64,000 nt of DNA from Enterovirga aerilata. Lineage in GTDB: Bacteria > Pseudomonadota > Alphaproteobacteria > Rhizobiales > Beijerinckiaceae. A program made the position numbers and the translations under genes. The stretch lies in NCBI RefSeq assembly GCF_013044135.1, contig NZ_JABEPP010000004.1, positions 519,428-583,427 on the forward strand. The letters are read 5' to 3'. Shown in pieces: positions 8,720 through 20,034 of this stretch; position 1 is the first letter of the stretch, and every line of letters begins with the position of its first letter. Under the pieces are notes generated by a model. The model worked only from the letters and a program-made list of their open reading frames with translations. It had not been told where the DNA came from and ran no database searches.

Positions 8720-9934
8720 TCAGAACAGCGCTAATTGCTTGGCCGCCGGCTGCACGAGCCGCGCCCGCAGGTCGGCGCGGTCCGTCGAGCCGCCCGGATG
8801 GTGGTCGGCCGCGATCAGAAAGGGCAGGCTGCGCTTCAGCGCACCGGACAGGCGCTTCAGGTCGTCGAGCCGCAAGGTCGTGTGCCGGCGCGCCCTGACG
8901 ATCTTGTCCACGGCCCGGGCGCCGAGGCCCGGCACGCGCAGCAGCATCTCGCGGTCCGCCTTGTTCACGTCGACCGGGAAGCGCGCGCGGTTCTTCAGCG
9001 CCCAGGCGAGTTTCGGGTCGACCTCCAGGTCGAGCATGCCACCCTCGGTGGCGGAGGCGATCTCCTCGACCCCGAACTCGTAGTGCCGCAGCAGCCAATC
9101 GGCCTGGTAGAGGCGGTTCTCGCGCTGCAGCGGCGGGGCCTTGGCCGGGAGCCTGGACGTGCTGTCCGGGATCGGGCTGAAGGCGGAGAAATAGACGCGG
9201 CGCAGCGCATAGCGATCGTACAGGTTCGCGGTGGTGCGCAGCATATCGGCATCGCTCGCGCCATCCGCGCCCACGATGAGCTGCGTGGACTGGCCGGCCG
9301 GGGAGAAGGAGCGCCTCTCCGCCTCCGCCTCCTCGATGCGCTCGCGCATCTGGCCCATGGCCGCCTTGATGGTGCCGGCCTGCTTTTCGGGCGCGAAGCT
9401 CTTCAGCCCCTCATCGGTGGGAAGCTCGAGGTTGACCGAAAGCCGATCGGCCCAGAGCCCCGCCTGCTCCACCAGCCAGGGGCTCGCTTCGGGAATGGTC
9501 TTCAGGTGGATGTAGCCACGGTAACCGTGCTGCTGGCGCAGCGACTTGGCGACCAGGACCAGCTGCTCCATCGTATAGTCCGGCGAGCGGATGATGCCGG
9601 AGGAGAGGAACAGCCCCTCGATGTAGTTCCGCTTGTAGAAGGCGATGGTGATGTCCACGACCTCCTGCACCGAGAAGCGCGCCCGCTCGACGTTCGAGGA
9701 GCGGCGGTTGATGCAATAGGCGCAATCGAACAGGCAGTAATTGGTCAGCAGGATCTTGAGCAGGGAGACGCAGCGCCCGTCGGGCGTGTAGGAATGGCAG
9801 ATACCGATCCTGTTCGTGGACCCGATGCCGCCGCGTCCCGCTGAGCGCTTCGGCGCGCCCGAGGAGGCGCAGGAGGCATCGTATTTCGCCGCGTCCGCCA
9901 GGATGCGGAGCTTTCGCGTAAGCCGCTCGTCCAT
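8720..9934 (-). CDS. Putative DNA modification/repair radical SAM protein
   Basis: This 404-residue protein starts MDERLTRKLRILADAAKYDA and carries the radical SAM cluster motif CxxxCxxC as NYCLFDCAYCINRRSSN near residues 65-80. LFLSSGIIRSPDYTMEQL and YIHLKTIPEASPWLVEQAG follow, typical of the family named as a putative DNA modification/repair radical SAM protein. The C-terminus has a helix-hairpin-helix DNA-binding element (LLRVPGLGARAVDKIVRARR). In many genomes this gene sits beside a DUF4130 gene, as it does here except for the Uma2 gene in between. The chemistry is not known. Longer upstream readings in this frame run through another gene and were rejected. A candidate SOS box lies just before the start. 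Confidence 0.92.
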   Translation of the reverse strand: MDERLTRKLRILADAAKYDASCASSGAPKRSAGRGGIGSTNRIGICHSYTPDGRCVSLLKILLTNYCLFDCAYCINRRSSNVERARFSVQEVVDITIAFYKRNYIEGLFLSSGIIRSPDYTMEQLVLVAKSLRQQHGYRGYIHLKTIPEASPWLVEQAGLWADRLSVNLELPTDEGLKSFAPEKQAGTIKAAMGQMRERIEEAEAERRSFSPAGQSTQLIVGADGASDADMLRTTANLYDRYALRRVYFSAFSPIPDSTSRLPAKAPPLQRENRLYQADWLLRHYEFGVEEIASATEGGMLDLEVDPKLAWALKNRARFPVDVNKADREMLLRVPGLGARAVDKIVRARRHTTLRLDDLKRLSGALKRSLPFLIAADHHPGGSTDRADLRARLVQPAAKQLALF

Positions 9935-9939
9935 CGAAT

Positions 9940-9954
9940 GTTCGCCGAATGTTC
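9940..9954. promoter_or_regulatory. Candidate LexA (SOS) box
   Basis: The sequence GTTCGCCGAATGTTC is a perfect GTTC-N7-GTTC direct repeat, the known alphaproteobacterial LexA box. It ends five bases upstream of the radical SAM start codon at 9934, so LexA bound there would block transcription or early elongation. No comparison with a lexA or recA promoter of this genome is possible here. Confidence 0.65.
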
Positions 9955-10035
9955 CCGTATGTAGGCGGGGTGTTCGGCGGGAGCAAGCGTGGCAGGAGGG
10001 GAGTTCAAGCGCTCGTGAACGGGCGCGACGCGCCC

Positions 10036-10156
10036 CCCTCTCCCCGGCGGGGAGAGGGTTGGGGTGAGGGGGACCAATGCTGTCCGAAGAGGGTGCAGCC
10101 CCCTCACCCGCCACCCGGCTTCGTCCGGTGGCGACCTCTCCCCGGCGGGGAGAGGT
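10036..10156. repeat. Intergenic palindromic repeat, two identical-core hairpins
   Basis: Two hairpins share the core CTCTCCCCGGCGGGGAGAG. The first (10036-10058) has 10-base arms around GGC; the second (10134-10156) has the same arm core and loop. Between them lies a further hairpin (about 10110-10132, CCGGCTTCGTCCGG-like). The layout resembles the dispersed short intergenic repeats of Hyphomicrobiales. It separates the radical SAM promoter from the downstream VOC gene and may also act as transcript end structure. Related elements appear at 59.8 kb and inside uvrC. Confidence 0.7.
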
Positions 10157-10161
10157 GAAGG

Positions 10162-11106
10162 TCAGCCCGTCGAGAGCGGCTTCAGCCCGCGTTCGATCTC
10201 CGCCCGGCGCCCTTCGAGGAAGGGCGGCAGCGCGAGCTTCTCGCCCAGGCTCTCCATCGGCTCGTCGGCTGCGAAGCCCGGCCCGTCCGTCGCGATCTCG
10301 AACAGGATTCCGTTCGGCTCGCGGAAATAGAGCGAGCGGAAGTAGAAGCGGTCCACCGGACCGCTCGACGGCACGCGCGTCTGCTGCAGCCGGTCCGCCC
10401 AGGCCTCGTAATCGGCGTCCGGGATGCGGAAGGCGACGTGATGCACGCCGCCCGCGCCCTGGCTTGCCGGCGGGGCGTCGGGTTCGATGACGACATGAAG
10501 CTCCGCGGCCGGCCCGCCCTCGCCCATCTCGTAGACGATCGCGGTCCGGTCGCCGATGCGGTATTCGCGGACCGGCCGCATCCCCATGAGCCGCTGCAGC
10601 ACGATGTCCGTCCGGTTGGCTTCCGGTACGCTGATGGTGATCGGGCCGAGGCCGCGCAGCTGGTCCTCGGCTGGCACCGGGCTCTTCGCCCAGGGGTTGC
10701 CCTCGCCGCGGCCGCCGTCGTCGATCAGGCTGAGGCGCTGGCCTTCCGGGTCCTCGAAATCGAGGACGAGCCGGCCGTCGCGCTCCTGCACGCCGCCATG
10801 CGCGACGCCGGCCTTCGTCAGTCTCTCCGCCCAGCGCCGCAGGATGGCCTCGCCCGTCACCCGCAGGGCGGTCCGCACGATGCTGCGCGTGCCCCGCCGC
10901 TCGCGCGGGGCCGGCCAGTCGAAGAAGGTGAGGTCGGAGCCAGGCGTCGCCAGGCCGTCGGCATAGAAGAGGTGATAGGCCGACACGTCGTCCTGGTTCA
11001 CGGTCTTCTTCACGAGCCGCATGCCGAGCGTGCGCGTGTAGAAGGCGTGATTGCCGGGCGCATCCGCCGTGATGGCGGTGAGGTGGTGGATGCCGGTGAG
11101 CTGCAT
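10162..11106 (-). CDS. VOC-family ring-cleaving dioxygenase-like protein
   Basis: This 314-residue protein has two vicinal-oxygen-chelate modules: [20 protein letters not shown] at the N-terminus, with the metal-ligand-type His, and [20 protein letters not shown] near residue 215, followed by [19 protein letters not shown] with the C-terminal Glu ligand. This order matches the ring-cleaving dioxygenase/MhqO-like group, which is linked to quinone and hydroquinone tolerance in some bacteria. The true substrate is unknown. The chosen start gives the usual MxLxGIHHxT beginning; a longer frame adds 31 residues without family character. Confidence 0.87.
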   Translation of the reverse strand: MQLTGIHHLTAITADAPGNHAFYTRTLGMRLVKKTVNQDDVSAYHLFYADGLATPGSDLTFFDWPAPRERRGTRSIVRTALRVTGEAILRRWAERLTKAGVAHGGVQERDGRLVLDFEDPEGQRLSLIDDGGRGEGNPWAKSPVPAEDQLRGLGPITISVPEANRTDIVLQRLMGMRPVREYRIGDRTAIVYEMGEGGPAAELHVVIEPDAPPASQGAGGVHHVAFRIPDADYEAWADRLQQTRVPSSGPVDRFYFRSLYFREPNGILFEIATDGPGFAADEPMESLGEKLALPPFLEGRRAEIERGLKPLSTG

Positions 11107-11226
11107 GGCCGCATGTCCCTGGTGAGCCGCATCCGGAAACGGGCTCGCTGGCAGGGACATGGCCCTCGGGCGCCCGCTGCCGCAAGGCGAGCCCTGCAAG
11201 CGGCGGCGTGCGCGCCTGCAAGCGCC

Positions 11227-12471
11227 TCAGCAGCCGGTGAGCTGCGGGGTCCGCTCGACCTCGAGCCCGAAGAGCGGCCGAAGGCGCGTCCCGATCACGT
11301 TGCCCGCGAAAGCCGCGACGAGCCACAGCCAGCCATGCAGGCTGCCGGAGGCGATGCCGGAGAAATACGCCCCGATGTTGCAGCCATAAGCGAGGCGTGC
11401 GCCGTAGCCGAGGAGCAGCCCGCCGACGATCGCGGCGAGCACCGAGCGCGGCGGCACGCGCCAGACCGGGGCGAAGCGGCCGGCGAGCGAGGCCGCGAGC
11501 AGCGCCCCCACGATGATGCCGAAATCCATCACGGAGGTGACGTCGACGAGCGCGCTGCTGCTCAGCGCCTTGGCATTGGCCGGGTTCTGCCAATAGGGCC
11601 AGCTCGCGACGTCCGCGATCCCGGTGGCCGCCGCGATCTTCGAGCCCCAGAGCGCGAAGGCGGCCGTGATGCCCCATGGTCGGCCGGACAAGGCCAGCGT
11701 GACGAAGTTCAGGAGCGCGAGCGCGACGGCGCCCGCCACGATCGGCCAGGGCCCGCGCAGGAATCGCGCGAGGCCCTGCCGCGGCGCCGGGCCGGCGGCG
11801 GCGAGGCGGCCGTGCCGGCGCTTCTCGAGCACCACGGTCAGGGCGGCGATCGCCGCAAACACCGCGAGATGCGCAGCGAGCGCGGTCCAGGGTCCCCACA
11901 GCGTCACGAGCGAGACCGGGCCGATATTCGGCAGCGCCGCCCACCAGTGGAAATGCGCCGCCCCGACCGTCGATCCGACGATGAAGAAGGCGAGCGTCAG
12001 CAGCATGCGGGTCGAGCCGCCGCCGACCGTGTAGAGCGTGCCCGACGCGCACCCGCCGCCGAGCTGCATCCCGATCCCGAAAATGAAGGCGCCGACGAGG
12101 ACGGAGGTGCCGACGGGCGATACGAGGCCGGTCACCGGCTGGCCGAAGAGGCTGCCCGAGGCGAGCACGGGAAAGAAGAGAGCGGTCGCGATCGCCAGCA
12201 TCACCATCTGGGCGCGCAAACCCTCGCCGCGCCGGTCGGCGATGAAGACGCGCCAGGCGGACGTGAAGCCGAAGGCCGCATGGTAGAGTACGAGCCCGAG
12301 CGCGGCGCCGAGCAGGTAGAGCACGGCCTGCTTCGGGTTGACGATCGAGCCGATCGTCGCCGCTCCTGCGAGGAGCGCGAAGGCGGCGCCGGCCGCCGCG
12401 CCGGGATTGATGCCGGCGAGGGACGCCCGCAGCGTCGGGTGTCCGGCTGCGCCGAGAGAGGAGACTGCCAT
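11227..12471 (-). CDS. YeeE/YedE family sulfur-compound transporter
   Basis: A 414-residue multi-spanning inner-membrane protein with about ten hydrophobic segments. It holds two copies of the DUF395 Cys signature, FGIGMQLGGGCASGTLY near residue 135 and GARLAYGCNIGAYFSGIASG near 365. In the characterised thiosulfate transporter TsuA such Cys residues line the pore, so transport of thiosulfate or a related sulfur compound is likely but not certain. The start at 12471 (MAVSSLGAAGH) is preferred; an upstream ATG at 12570 adds 33 polar residues. Neither has a strong ribosome-binding site. The 216 bases upstream to the agmatinase stop contain no gene that I can support. Confidence 0.85.
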   Translation of the reverse strand: MAVSSLGAAGHPTLRASLAGINPGAAAGAAFALLAGAATIGSIVNPKQAVLYLLGAALGLVLYHAAFGFTSAWRVFIADRRGEGLRAQMVMLAIATALFFPVLASGSLFGQPVTGLVSPVGTSVLVGAFIFGIGMQLGGGCASGTLYTVGGGSTRMLLTLAFFIVGSTVGAAHFHWWAALPNIGPVSLVTLWGPWTALAAHLAVFAAIAALTVVLEKRRHGRLAAAGPAPRQGLARFLRGPWPIVAGAVALALLNFVTLALSGRPWGITAAFALWGSKIAAATGIADVASWPYWQNPANAKALSSSALVDVTSVMDFGIIVGALLAASLAGRFAPVWRVPPRSVLAAIVGGLLLGYGARLAYGCNIGAYFSGIASGSLHGWLWLVAAFAGNVIGTRLRPLFGLEVERTPQLTGC

Positions 12472-12687
12472 GGTCAGACGATCCGATGCGGGCCGCACAT
12501 GATGATGGCGCCGTCCGCGCCGCTCCTCGGCCCTCTGTCGGAGAGATATTATCCGGAATTCAGACGTCAATCGTAAGATTGATACATGCTCGATCCGGAA
12601 AATATCGACAAGCCGCCGCGAGGCTGGCTGAGACCGGACCTGAACAGAAGCTATTTTCCGTTGGGCGGGTCCTGAGGCCGGCGCGGG

Positions 12688-13722
12688 TCATTCCCGGCTT
12701 CGCACGAGCAGACACAGGAGCGTGAACATCACCTGGGCGGCGACATGGGCGGTGTTCGTTGTGGCGTCGTATTGCGGCGCGACCTCGACCACGTCGGCGC
12801 CGACCAGGTTGAGGCCGACGAGGCCGCGCAGGATCTGCAGAACCTCGCGCGGCTGAAGCCCGCCGACCTCCGGCGTGCCGGTACCTGGCGCGAAGCCCGG
12901 ATCGACGCTGTCGATGTCGAAGGTGACGTAGGTCGGCCCGTCGCCGACGACCTCCCTGGCCTTCGCGGCGACGGCCGTAAAACCCATCGCGACCGCCTCC
13001 TCGGCGTGGATCACGGTCATGCCGGACGCGTAGGAGAACTCCCACAGGTACTCGGCGCCGCCCCGGATGCCGATCTGGACCGTGCGCTCAGGATCCAGCA
13101 CGCCGTCCAGCACCGCCTGCCGGAACGGTCCGCCATGGTGGAATTTCGACCCCTCGTATTCGCCCGAGGTGTCGCAATGGGCATCGATATGGATCATGCC
13201 GACCGGCCGGTCCCGCCCGACCGCGCGCAGGATGGGCAGTCCGATCGAGTGGTCGCCGCCCACCGAGAGCGGCTTCACGCCCGCCTCGACGATGCGCCGG
13301 ACGAATGCCTCGATGTCGGCGTGGCAGCGCTCGAGCGAGAAGCGGCTCGCCATCGCGAGGTCGCCGATATCGGCGACGCGCGCCTCGCCGAACGGCGCCA
13401 CCTGGAGCACGTGCTCGTAGGGCCCGATCCGCTCCACATTGCGGACCGCGCGGGGCCCGAGGCGCGCCCCGGCCCGGTTGGTCACGCCGAGATCCATCGG
13501 GATGCCGAGGATCGCGACGTCGAGTCCGGCGAAGTTCGTCTCGGCCGCGTCTGGCCGGTAGGATGCGCCCGCGAAGGTCGCGACATCGGCGAAAGGCCAG
13601 GGCCGCTTGTCCGATCCGGCGAAGACGAGATCGGCGACGCGCCGGAAATCCGGATCGAACACGTCGCGGCCATGGGCGGATGCGAACCGCGTCCGCAGGG
13701 CTTCGAGCTTCTTCGGGTCCAT
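12688..13722 (-). CDS. Agmatinase-family ureohydrolase
   Basis: This 344-residue enzyme belongs to the arginase/agmatinase superfamily, which hydrolyses guanidino groups to urea at a binuclear Mn centre. The metal motifs are complete: GGDHSIGLP near residue 153, MIHIDAHCDTSGEYEGSKFH near 175, and FDIDSVDPGFAPGTGTPEVG near 270. The HGGPF segment after the second motif also fits. Length is slightly above that of classic SpeB. Agmatine, guanidinobutyrate, guanidine or another compound could be the substrate; sequence alone does not decide. The gene stands alone, with the chemoreceptor gene 61 bases upstream on the same strand. Confidence 0.88.
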   Translation of the reverse strand: MDPKKLEALRTRFASAHGRDVFDPDFRRVADLVFAGSDKRPWPFADVATFAGASYRPDAAETNFAGLDVAILGIPMDLGVTNRAGARLGPRAVRNVERIGPYEHVLQVAPFGEARVADIGDLAMASRFSLERCHADIEAFVRRIVEAGVKPLSVGGDHSIGLPILRAVGRDRPVGMIHIDAHCDTSGEYEGSKFHHGGPFRQAVLDGVLDPERTVQIGIRGGAEYLWEFSYASGMTVIHAEEAVAMGFTAVAAKAREVVGDGPTYVTFDIDSVDPGFAPGTGTPEVGGLQPREVLQILRGLVGLNLVGADVVEVAPQYDATTNTAHVAAQVMFTLLCLLVRSRE

Positions 13723-13783
13723 CCAGCGCCTCTCGCGCCCCCATCAGGAGCGGGAGGCGGGGCAAGATCAAGGCCGATAGCGA

Positions 13784-15742
13784 TCAGAACTCCTCCCAGC
13801 CCTCCTCCTGCTGGGGCGACTGGACCGGAAGCGCCTTGCGGGCCGCGCCGCTTCGGGCCGGGACGGGACGGAGCGGGGTCACGGTCGCGCCCTGGACGGG
13901 ACGGGCCCGGGCGGGCTGAGGATGAAGCTGCGTCACGGTTGCCTCGCCGAGCCGGAATCGGCCGACGAGGCCGGCCAGCTCCTCGGCCTCGCTGGAGAGA
14001 GCGTGGCTCGCCGCCGTCGACTGCTCGACCATGGCGGCGTTCTGCTGGGTCATCTGGTCCATCTGGTTGACGGCCGTGTTCACTTCCGCGAGCCCGATCG
14101 CCTGCTCCTTCGCCGAGCCGGCGATCTCGGCCACGATGCCGTTGATCTCGGCAACCCGCGCAGCGATGCGGTTCAGCGCCTCGCCCGTCTCGCCGACGAG
14201 TCCGACGCCAGAGGCGACCTGCGCGGCCGAGGCCGTGATGAGGGTCTTGATCTCCTTGGCCGCCCCCGCCGAGCGCTGGGCGAGGGCCCGCACCTCGGAC
14301 GCGACCACCGCGAAGCCCTTGCCGGCCTCGCCAGCGCGGGCGGCCTCGACGCCCGCATTCAGGGCGAGCAGGTTGGTCTGGAAGGCGATCTCGTCGATCA
14401 CCCCGATGATGCTGGAGATCTGGCCGGCCGAGCGCTCGATCTCGGTCATGGCCGAGACGGCGCGCGCGACCACGTCGCCCGAGCGGTCGGCATCCGTCTT
14501 GGCCGTGGAAACGACCTCGCGCGCGTGGTTCGCCCCTTCGGCGGTCTTGCGCACGGTCGCGGTGATCTCGTCCAGCGCGGCCGCGGTCTCCTCCAGGGCG
14601 GCAGCCTGCTGCTCGGTCCGCTTGGCGAGCTCGCTCGCGGCCTCGCCGATCTCGCGCGTGCCGGCATGGATGCCGTGGGTGCGGCCGACGATCGTGCGCA
14701 TCGTATCCTGCAGCTTCTCGACCGCGCGGTTGAAGTCGTCGCCGAGCTTCCGGTACTCGCCCGGGAAGACCTCGGTCAGCCGGTAGGCGAGATCGCCCTC
14801 GGCCAGGTGGACGAGGCCCGTCCCGATCGCGGCGACGACCGCCCGCTGCTCGCGGGAGGCCGCCTCCCGCGCCGCCTCGTGCCGGGCGCGCTCCTCCTCC
14901 GTCATGCTGCGCTGCTCGGCCGCCTCGCGCTCCCGCCGGCGGAGGGCCAGTCCGTTGGCCTTGAACACCTCGACCGCGCGCGCCATCCGGCCGATCTCGT
15001 CTCGGCGGGCCGTGTGGCCGATCTGGGCGTCAAGATCGCCCTCGGCGAGCCGCTCCATGGCGCCCGCGATCTCGCCGACGGGCCGGAAGAGCCGGCGCGT
15101 GTAGAGGAAGCAGGCCGCCCCGATGAGGAGCGTCAGCCCGGCGCAGACGATCAGCATGCGCCGGTCCATCTCCTCCACGGGGCCGAAGAACTCGGCCTTC
15201 GGGATGCCGACATAGAGCACGCCGACGATCCTGCCGCTCGCGTCCTTGATCGGGTCGTAGGCGGTGAAGAAGGGAGTCCCGAGGATGTCCGCCTGGCCGT
15301 AGAAGGCCTCGCCCCGCTTCAGCACGGCATCATAGACCGGGCCGGGCGCGAGCCTGGTCCCAACCGCGCGGCCGCCGTCCGGCTTCCGGACGTTGGTCGT
15401 GACGCGCTCGTCGCCCATGAAGACCGTCGCGGTGCCGCCCACGAGCTCCTTCACGCGGTCGACCGGCTCGAAGAAGCCGTTCAGGACCCGGTCGCCGGCG
15501 AGGAGCTTGCCGTCCGCGAGCCGGAACTCGCCGCCATAGCTCCGCAGCACGTCCCAGGCGACGCGCATATTCGCGTGCTGGCGCTCGACGGCCTGTCGCT
15601 CGGCGCTCTCGATGCTGATGGAGCGGATCGTCAGATACGTACCGGCCCCGAGCACGACGAGGCTCAGGACGACAGCCGCGAGGACGCGCGTCGCGACCGT
15701 CAGCGATTTCAGGCGATGCAGCATGGCCGGGCTCCGGTACAA
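13784..15742 (-). CDS. Methyl-accepting chemotaxis protein with single-Cache sensor and CheR-tether tail
   Basis: A 652-residue chemoreceptor. Residues about 13-40 form the first membrane helix, then a periplasmic sCache-type domain ([26 protein letters not shown]), the second helix ([19 protein letters not shown]), two HAMP-like segments ([20 protein letters not shown] and a second near [13 protein letters not shown]), and the signalling hairpin with tip [20 protein letters not shown]. The last residues, EEGWEEF, match the xWxxF pentapeptide that tethers CheR/CheB in high-abundance receptors. The first Met or the one seven codons later may start translation. No ligand is known. Confidence 0.93.
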   Translation of the reverse strand: MYRSPAMLHRLKSLTVATRVLAAVVLSLVVLGAGTYLTIRSISIESAERQAVERQHANMRVAWDVLRSYGGEFRLADGKLLAGDRVLNGFFEPVDRVKELVGGTATVFMGDERVTTNVRKPDGGRAVGTRLAPGPVYDAVLKRGEAFYGQADILGTPFFTAYDPIKDASGRIVGVLYVGIPKAEFFGPVEEMDRRMLIVCAGLTLLIGAACFLYTRRLFRPVGEIAGAMERLAEGDLDAQIGHTARRDEIGRMARAVEVFKANGLALRRREREAAEQRSMTEEERARHEAAREAASREQRAVVAAIGTGLVHLAEGDLAYRLTEVFPGEYRKLGDDFNRAVEKLQDTMRTIVGRTHGIHAGTREIGEAASELAKRTEQQAAALEETAAALDEITATVRKTAEGANHAREVVSTAKTDADRSGDVVARAVSAMTEIERSAGQISSIIGVIDEIAFQTNLLALNAGVEAARAGEAGKGFAVVASEVRALAQRSAGAAKEIKTLITASAAQVASGVGLVGETGEALNRIAARVAEINGIVAEIAGSAKEQAIGLAEVNTAVNQMDQMTQQNAAMVEQSTAASHALSSEAEELAGLVGRFRLGEATVTQLHPQPARARPVQGATVTPLRPVPARSGAARKALPVQSPQQEEGWEEF

Positions 15743-15892
15743 CCTGGAGCCGAGCCTTTGCGAGGTTTCGCCAAGATCGGGTTACGGGCCAGAGGCCGGG
15801 CGTTTCTTGTACGAAATCGTACCAAAATGCCGCGCCCACCGGATGGACGCGGCGCTCCTGCCCCGGACCGGGGCGCCGCCCCGGTCCGATCG

Positions 15893-18529
<2,637 letters not shown>

Positions 18530-18749
18530 CTTATCACCCCTCGCCCGGCGGTCCGCCCCACAAGGCACGGATCGCCGAAGAAGATGTCCGGCCGGCTTCC
18601 CCAAGAGGCCGCCGGACGCCGGCGCTCATCGAGCCGCCGGCTCCCGCAATGTGGTGTGGCTTTCCGGTTACACAAGGCCCGACGAGCCCCGATCCCGCTC
18701 TGGAACGGCGCCCCCGGGCGCGCATTGATCCGGCGCAAGGAGAACGTCC

Positions 18750-18959
18750 ATGGCCGACCCGAAGGACCCCCGTTCCGAGGCCGAGAAGGCCCGGGCCGAC
18801 CTCAAGCGCAACGACGAGATGGGCCTCGCCGTGCCCGAAAGCCCGGAGGAGGCGCGGCCCTCGGTGACGCCGGAGACCTTCGGCGAGCGGACCGATCCCG
18901 GCTACGAGGGGCCGGTCGACCGCGAGAGCCGCGACGACCCGCTGCCCGAGGCGCCATAA
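18750..18959 (+). CDS. Small hydrophilic hypothetical protein
   Basis: A 69-residue acidic protein that I do not recognise, starting [20 protein letters not shown] and rich in Glu, Pro and Asp, with no hydrophobic segment, so it is probably soluble and partly disordered. A good ribosome-binding site (AAGGAG) stands eight bases before the ATG, which supports real translation. It lies divergent from clpB in the gap before the MOSC gene. Confidence 0.6.
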   Translation: MADPKDPRSEAEKARADLKRNDEMGLAVPESPEEARPSVTPETFGERTDPGYEGPVDRESRDDPLPEAP

Positions 18960-19098
18960 GCCCGACGGTTGTTATCATCGGGCTTGTCCCGGTGATCCCG
19001 ATGCGTGAGACGCGGCGGCCCGTTGACCGGGGTGGCCGGGACGAGCCCGGCCATGACGCGCGTGCCGAATGGCGGCCGATCCGGTACACAGCCGACGC

Positions 19099-19902
19099 AT
19101 GCGCGTCGTCTCCCTCTACCGCTACCCGGTCAAAGGCCTGTCGCCCGAGCGCCTGGACAGCGTCCGGCTCGAGCGCGGGGCGTATTTCCCGGGCGACCGG
19201 CTCTACGCGATCGAGAACGGGCCCTCGGGCTTCGACCCGGCCGACCCGCGGCATCAGCCGAAGATCAAGTTCCTGATGCTGATGCGGAACGAAACGCTCG
19301 CGCGGCTGCGCACGCGCTACGACGAGGCCACGCAGACGCTGAGCGTCGATGGGGAGGGGAGCTCGGTCACGGCCGATCTCTCTCAGCCGCAAGGCAGGCT
19401 GGCTCTCGAAGCCTTCATCCGCCGCGTGCTGCCGCGCGAGCTGCGCGGCCCGCCGAAGGTGCTGACCGCGCCGGACGGGTTCCGCTTCACGGATTCCCGC
19501 CGCGGCTACGTCTCCGTGATCAATCTGGCGAGCGTGCAGGCGGTTGCGGACATGATGGGCCGGCCGGTCGATCCGCTTCGGTTCCGCGGCAACGTGATGG
19601 TCGAGGGCCTGGAGCCATGGGCCGAGCTCGACCTCGTCGGGGCGGAGCTCGGGAGCGCGTCGGGGCTGCGCCTCAAGGTGACCAAGCGGATCGAGCGCTG
19701 CGCGGCGACGAATGTCGATCCGGCCACCGGGGAGCGTGATATGGAGATCCCGAAGACGCTGATGCGGCGGCTCGGCCATGTCGATTGCGGGATCTATGCG
19801 GAGATCGTCGCGGGCGGCGAGTTGAGGCCCGGCGAGCTCCTGGAGATCCGGCCCGAGGCCCAGGCGAGTCTTCTGCTCGCCGGGGGGACGATGCCTTTTT
19901 GA
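19099..19902 (+). CDS. MOSC-domain protein
   Basis: This 267-residue protein has an N-terminal MOSC-associated beta-barrel ([20 protein letters not shown]) and a C-terminal MOSC domain holding the conserved Cys in [17 protein letters not shown] near residue 211. MOSC proteins handle sulfur or act as molybdenum-cofactor-dependent N-hydroxyl reductases (YcbX/mARC type); which applies here is open. The start at 19099 gives the typical [13 protein letters not shown] beginning. It converges on the DUF4167 gene, with a hairpin in the gap. Confidence 0.87.
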   Translation: MRVVSLYRYPVKGLSPERLDSVRLERGAYFPGDRLYAIENGPSGFDPADPRHQPKIKFLMLMRNETLARLRTRYDEATQTLSVDGEGSSVTADLSQPQGRLALEAFIRRVLPRELRGPPKVLTAPDGFRFTDSRRGYVSVINLASVQAVADMMGRPVDPLRFRGNVMVEGLEPWAELDLVGAELGSASGLRLKVTKRIERCAATNVDPATGERDMEIPKTLMRRLGHVDCGIYAEIVAGGELRPGELLEIRPEAQASLLLAGGTMPF

Positions 19903-19974
19903 GCCACGCACGCCGCCCGCGCCGGCAGAAGCCAGCGCCCGGGATGCGGCGTACGGCTGGATACAGCTCTGAAC

Positions 19975-19990
19975 CCCGGCTTTCGCCGGG
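19975..19990. terminator. Hairpin between convergent MOSC and DUF4167 genes
   Basis: CCCGGC-TTTC-GCCGGG forms a 6-bp stem with a tetraloop between two converging genes. No T-run follows on either strand, so intrinsic termination would be weak; it may instead protect 3' ends. Confidence 0.35.
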
Positions 19991-20034
19991 ATGAGCGGGA
20001 GGAGGCGGCAGCGCCGATCCTCCCGCGGGTCCCC

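Noticed and set aside
9935-12052. Very long minus-strand frame running upstream from the radical SAM gene
   Set aside because: It crosses the repeat, the VOC gene and part of the YeeE gene in the wrong frame; composition is Arg/Ala-rich, as typical of shadow frames in GC-rich DNA.
18648-18676. Possible RpoH-type promoter upstream of clpB
   Set aside because: A CTTG -35 exists on the minus strand, but the -10 area (about 18 bases on) matches poorly, so it is only mentioned in the clpB entry.
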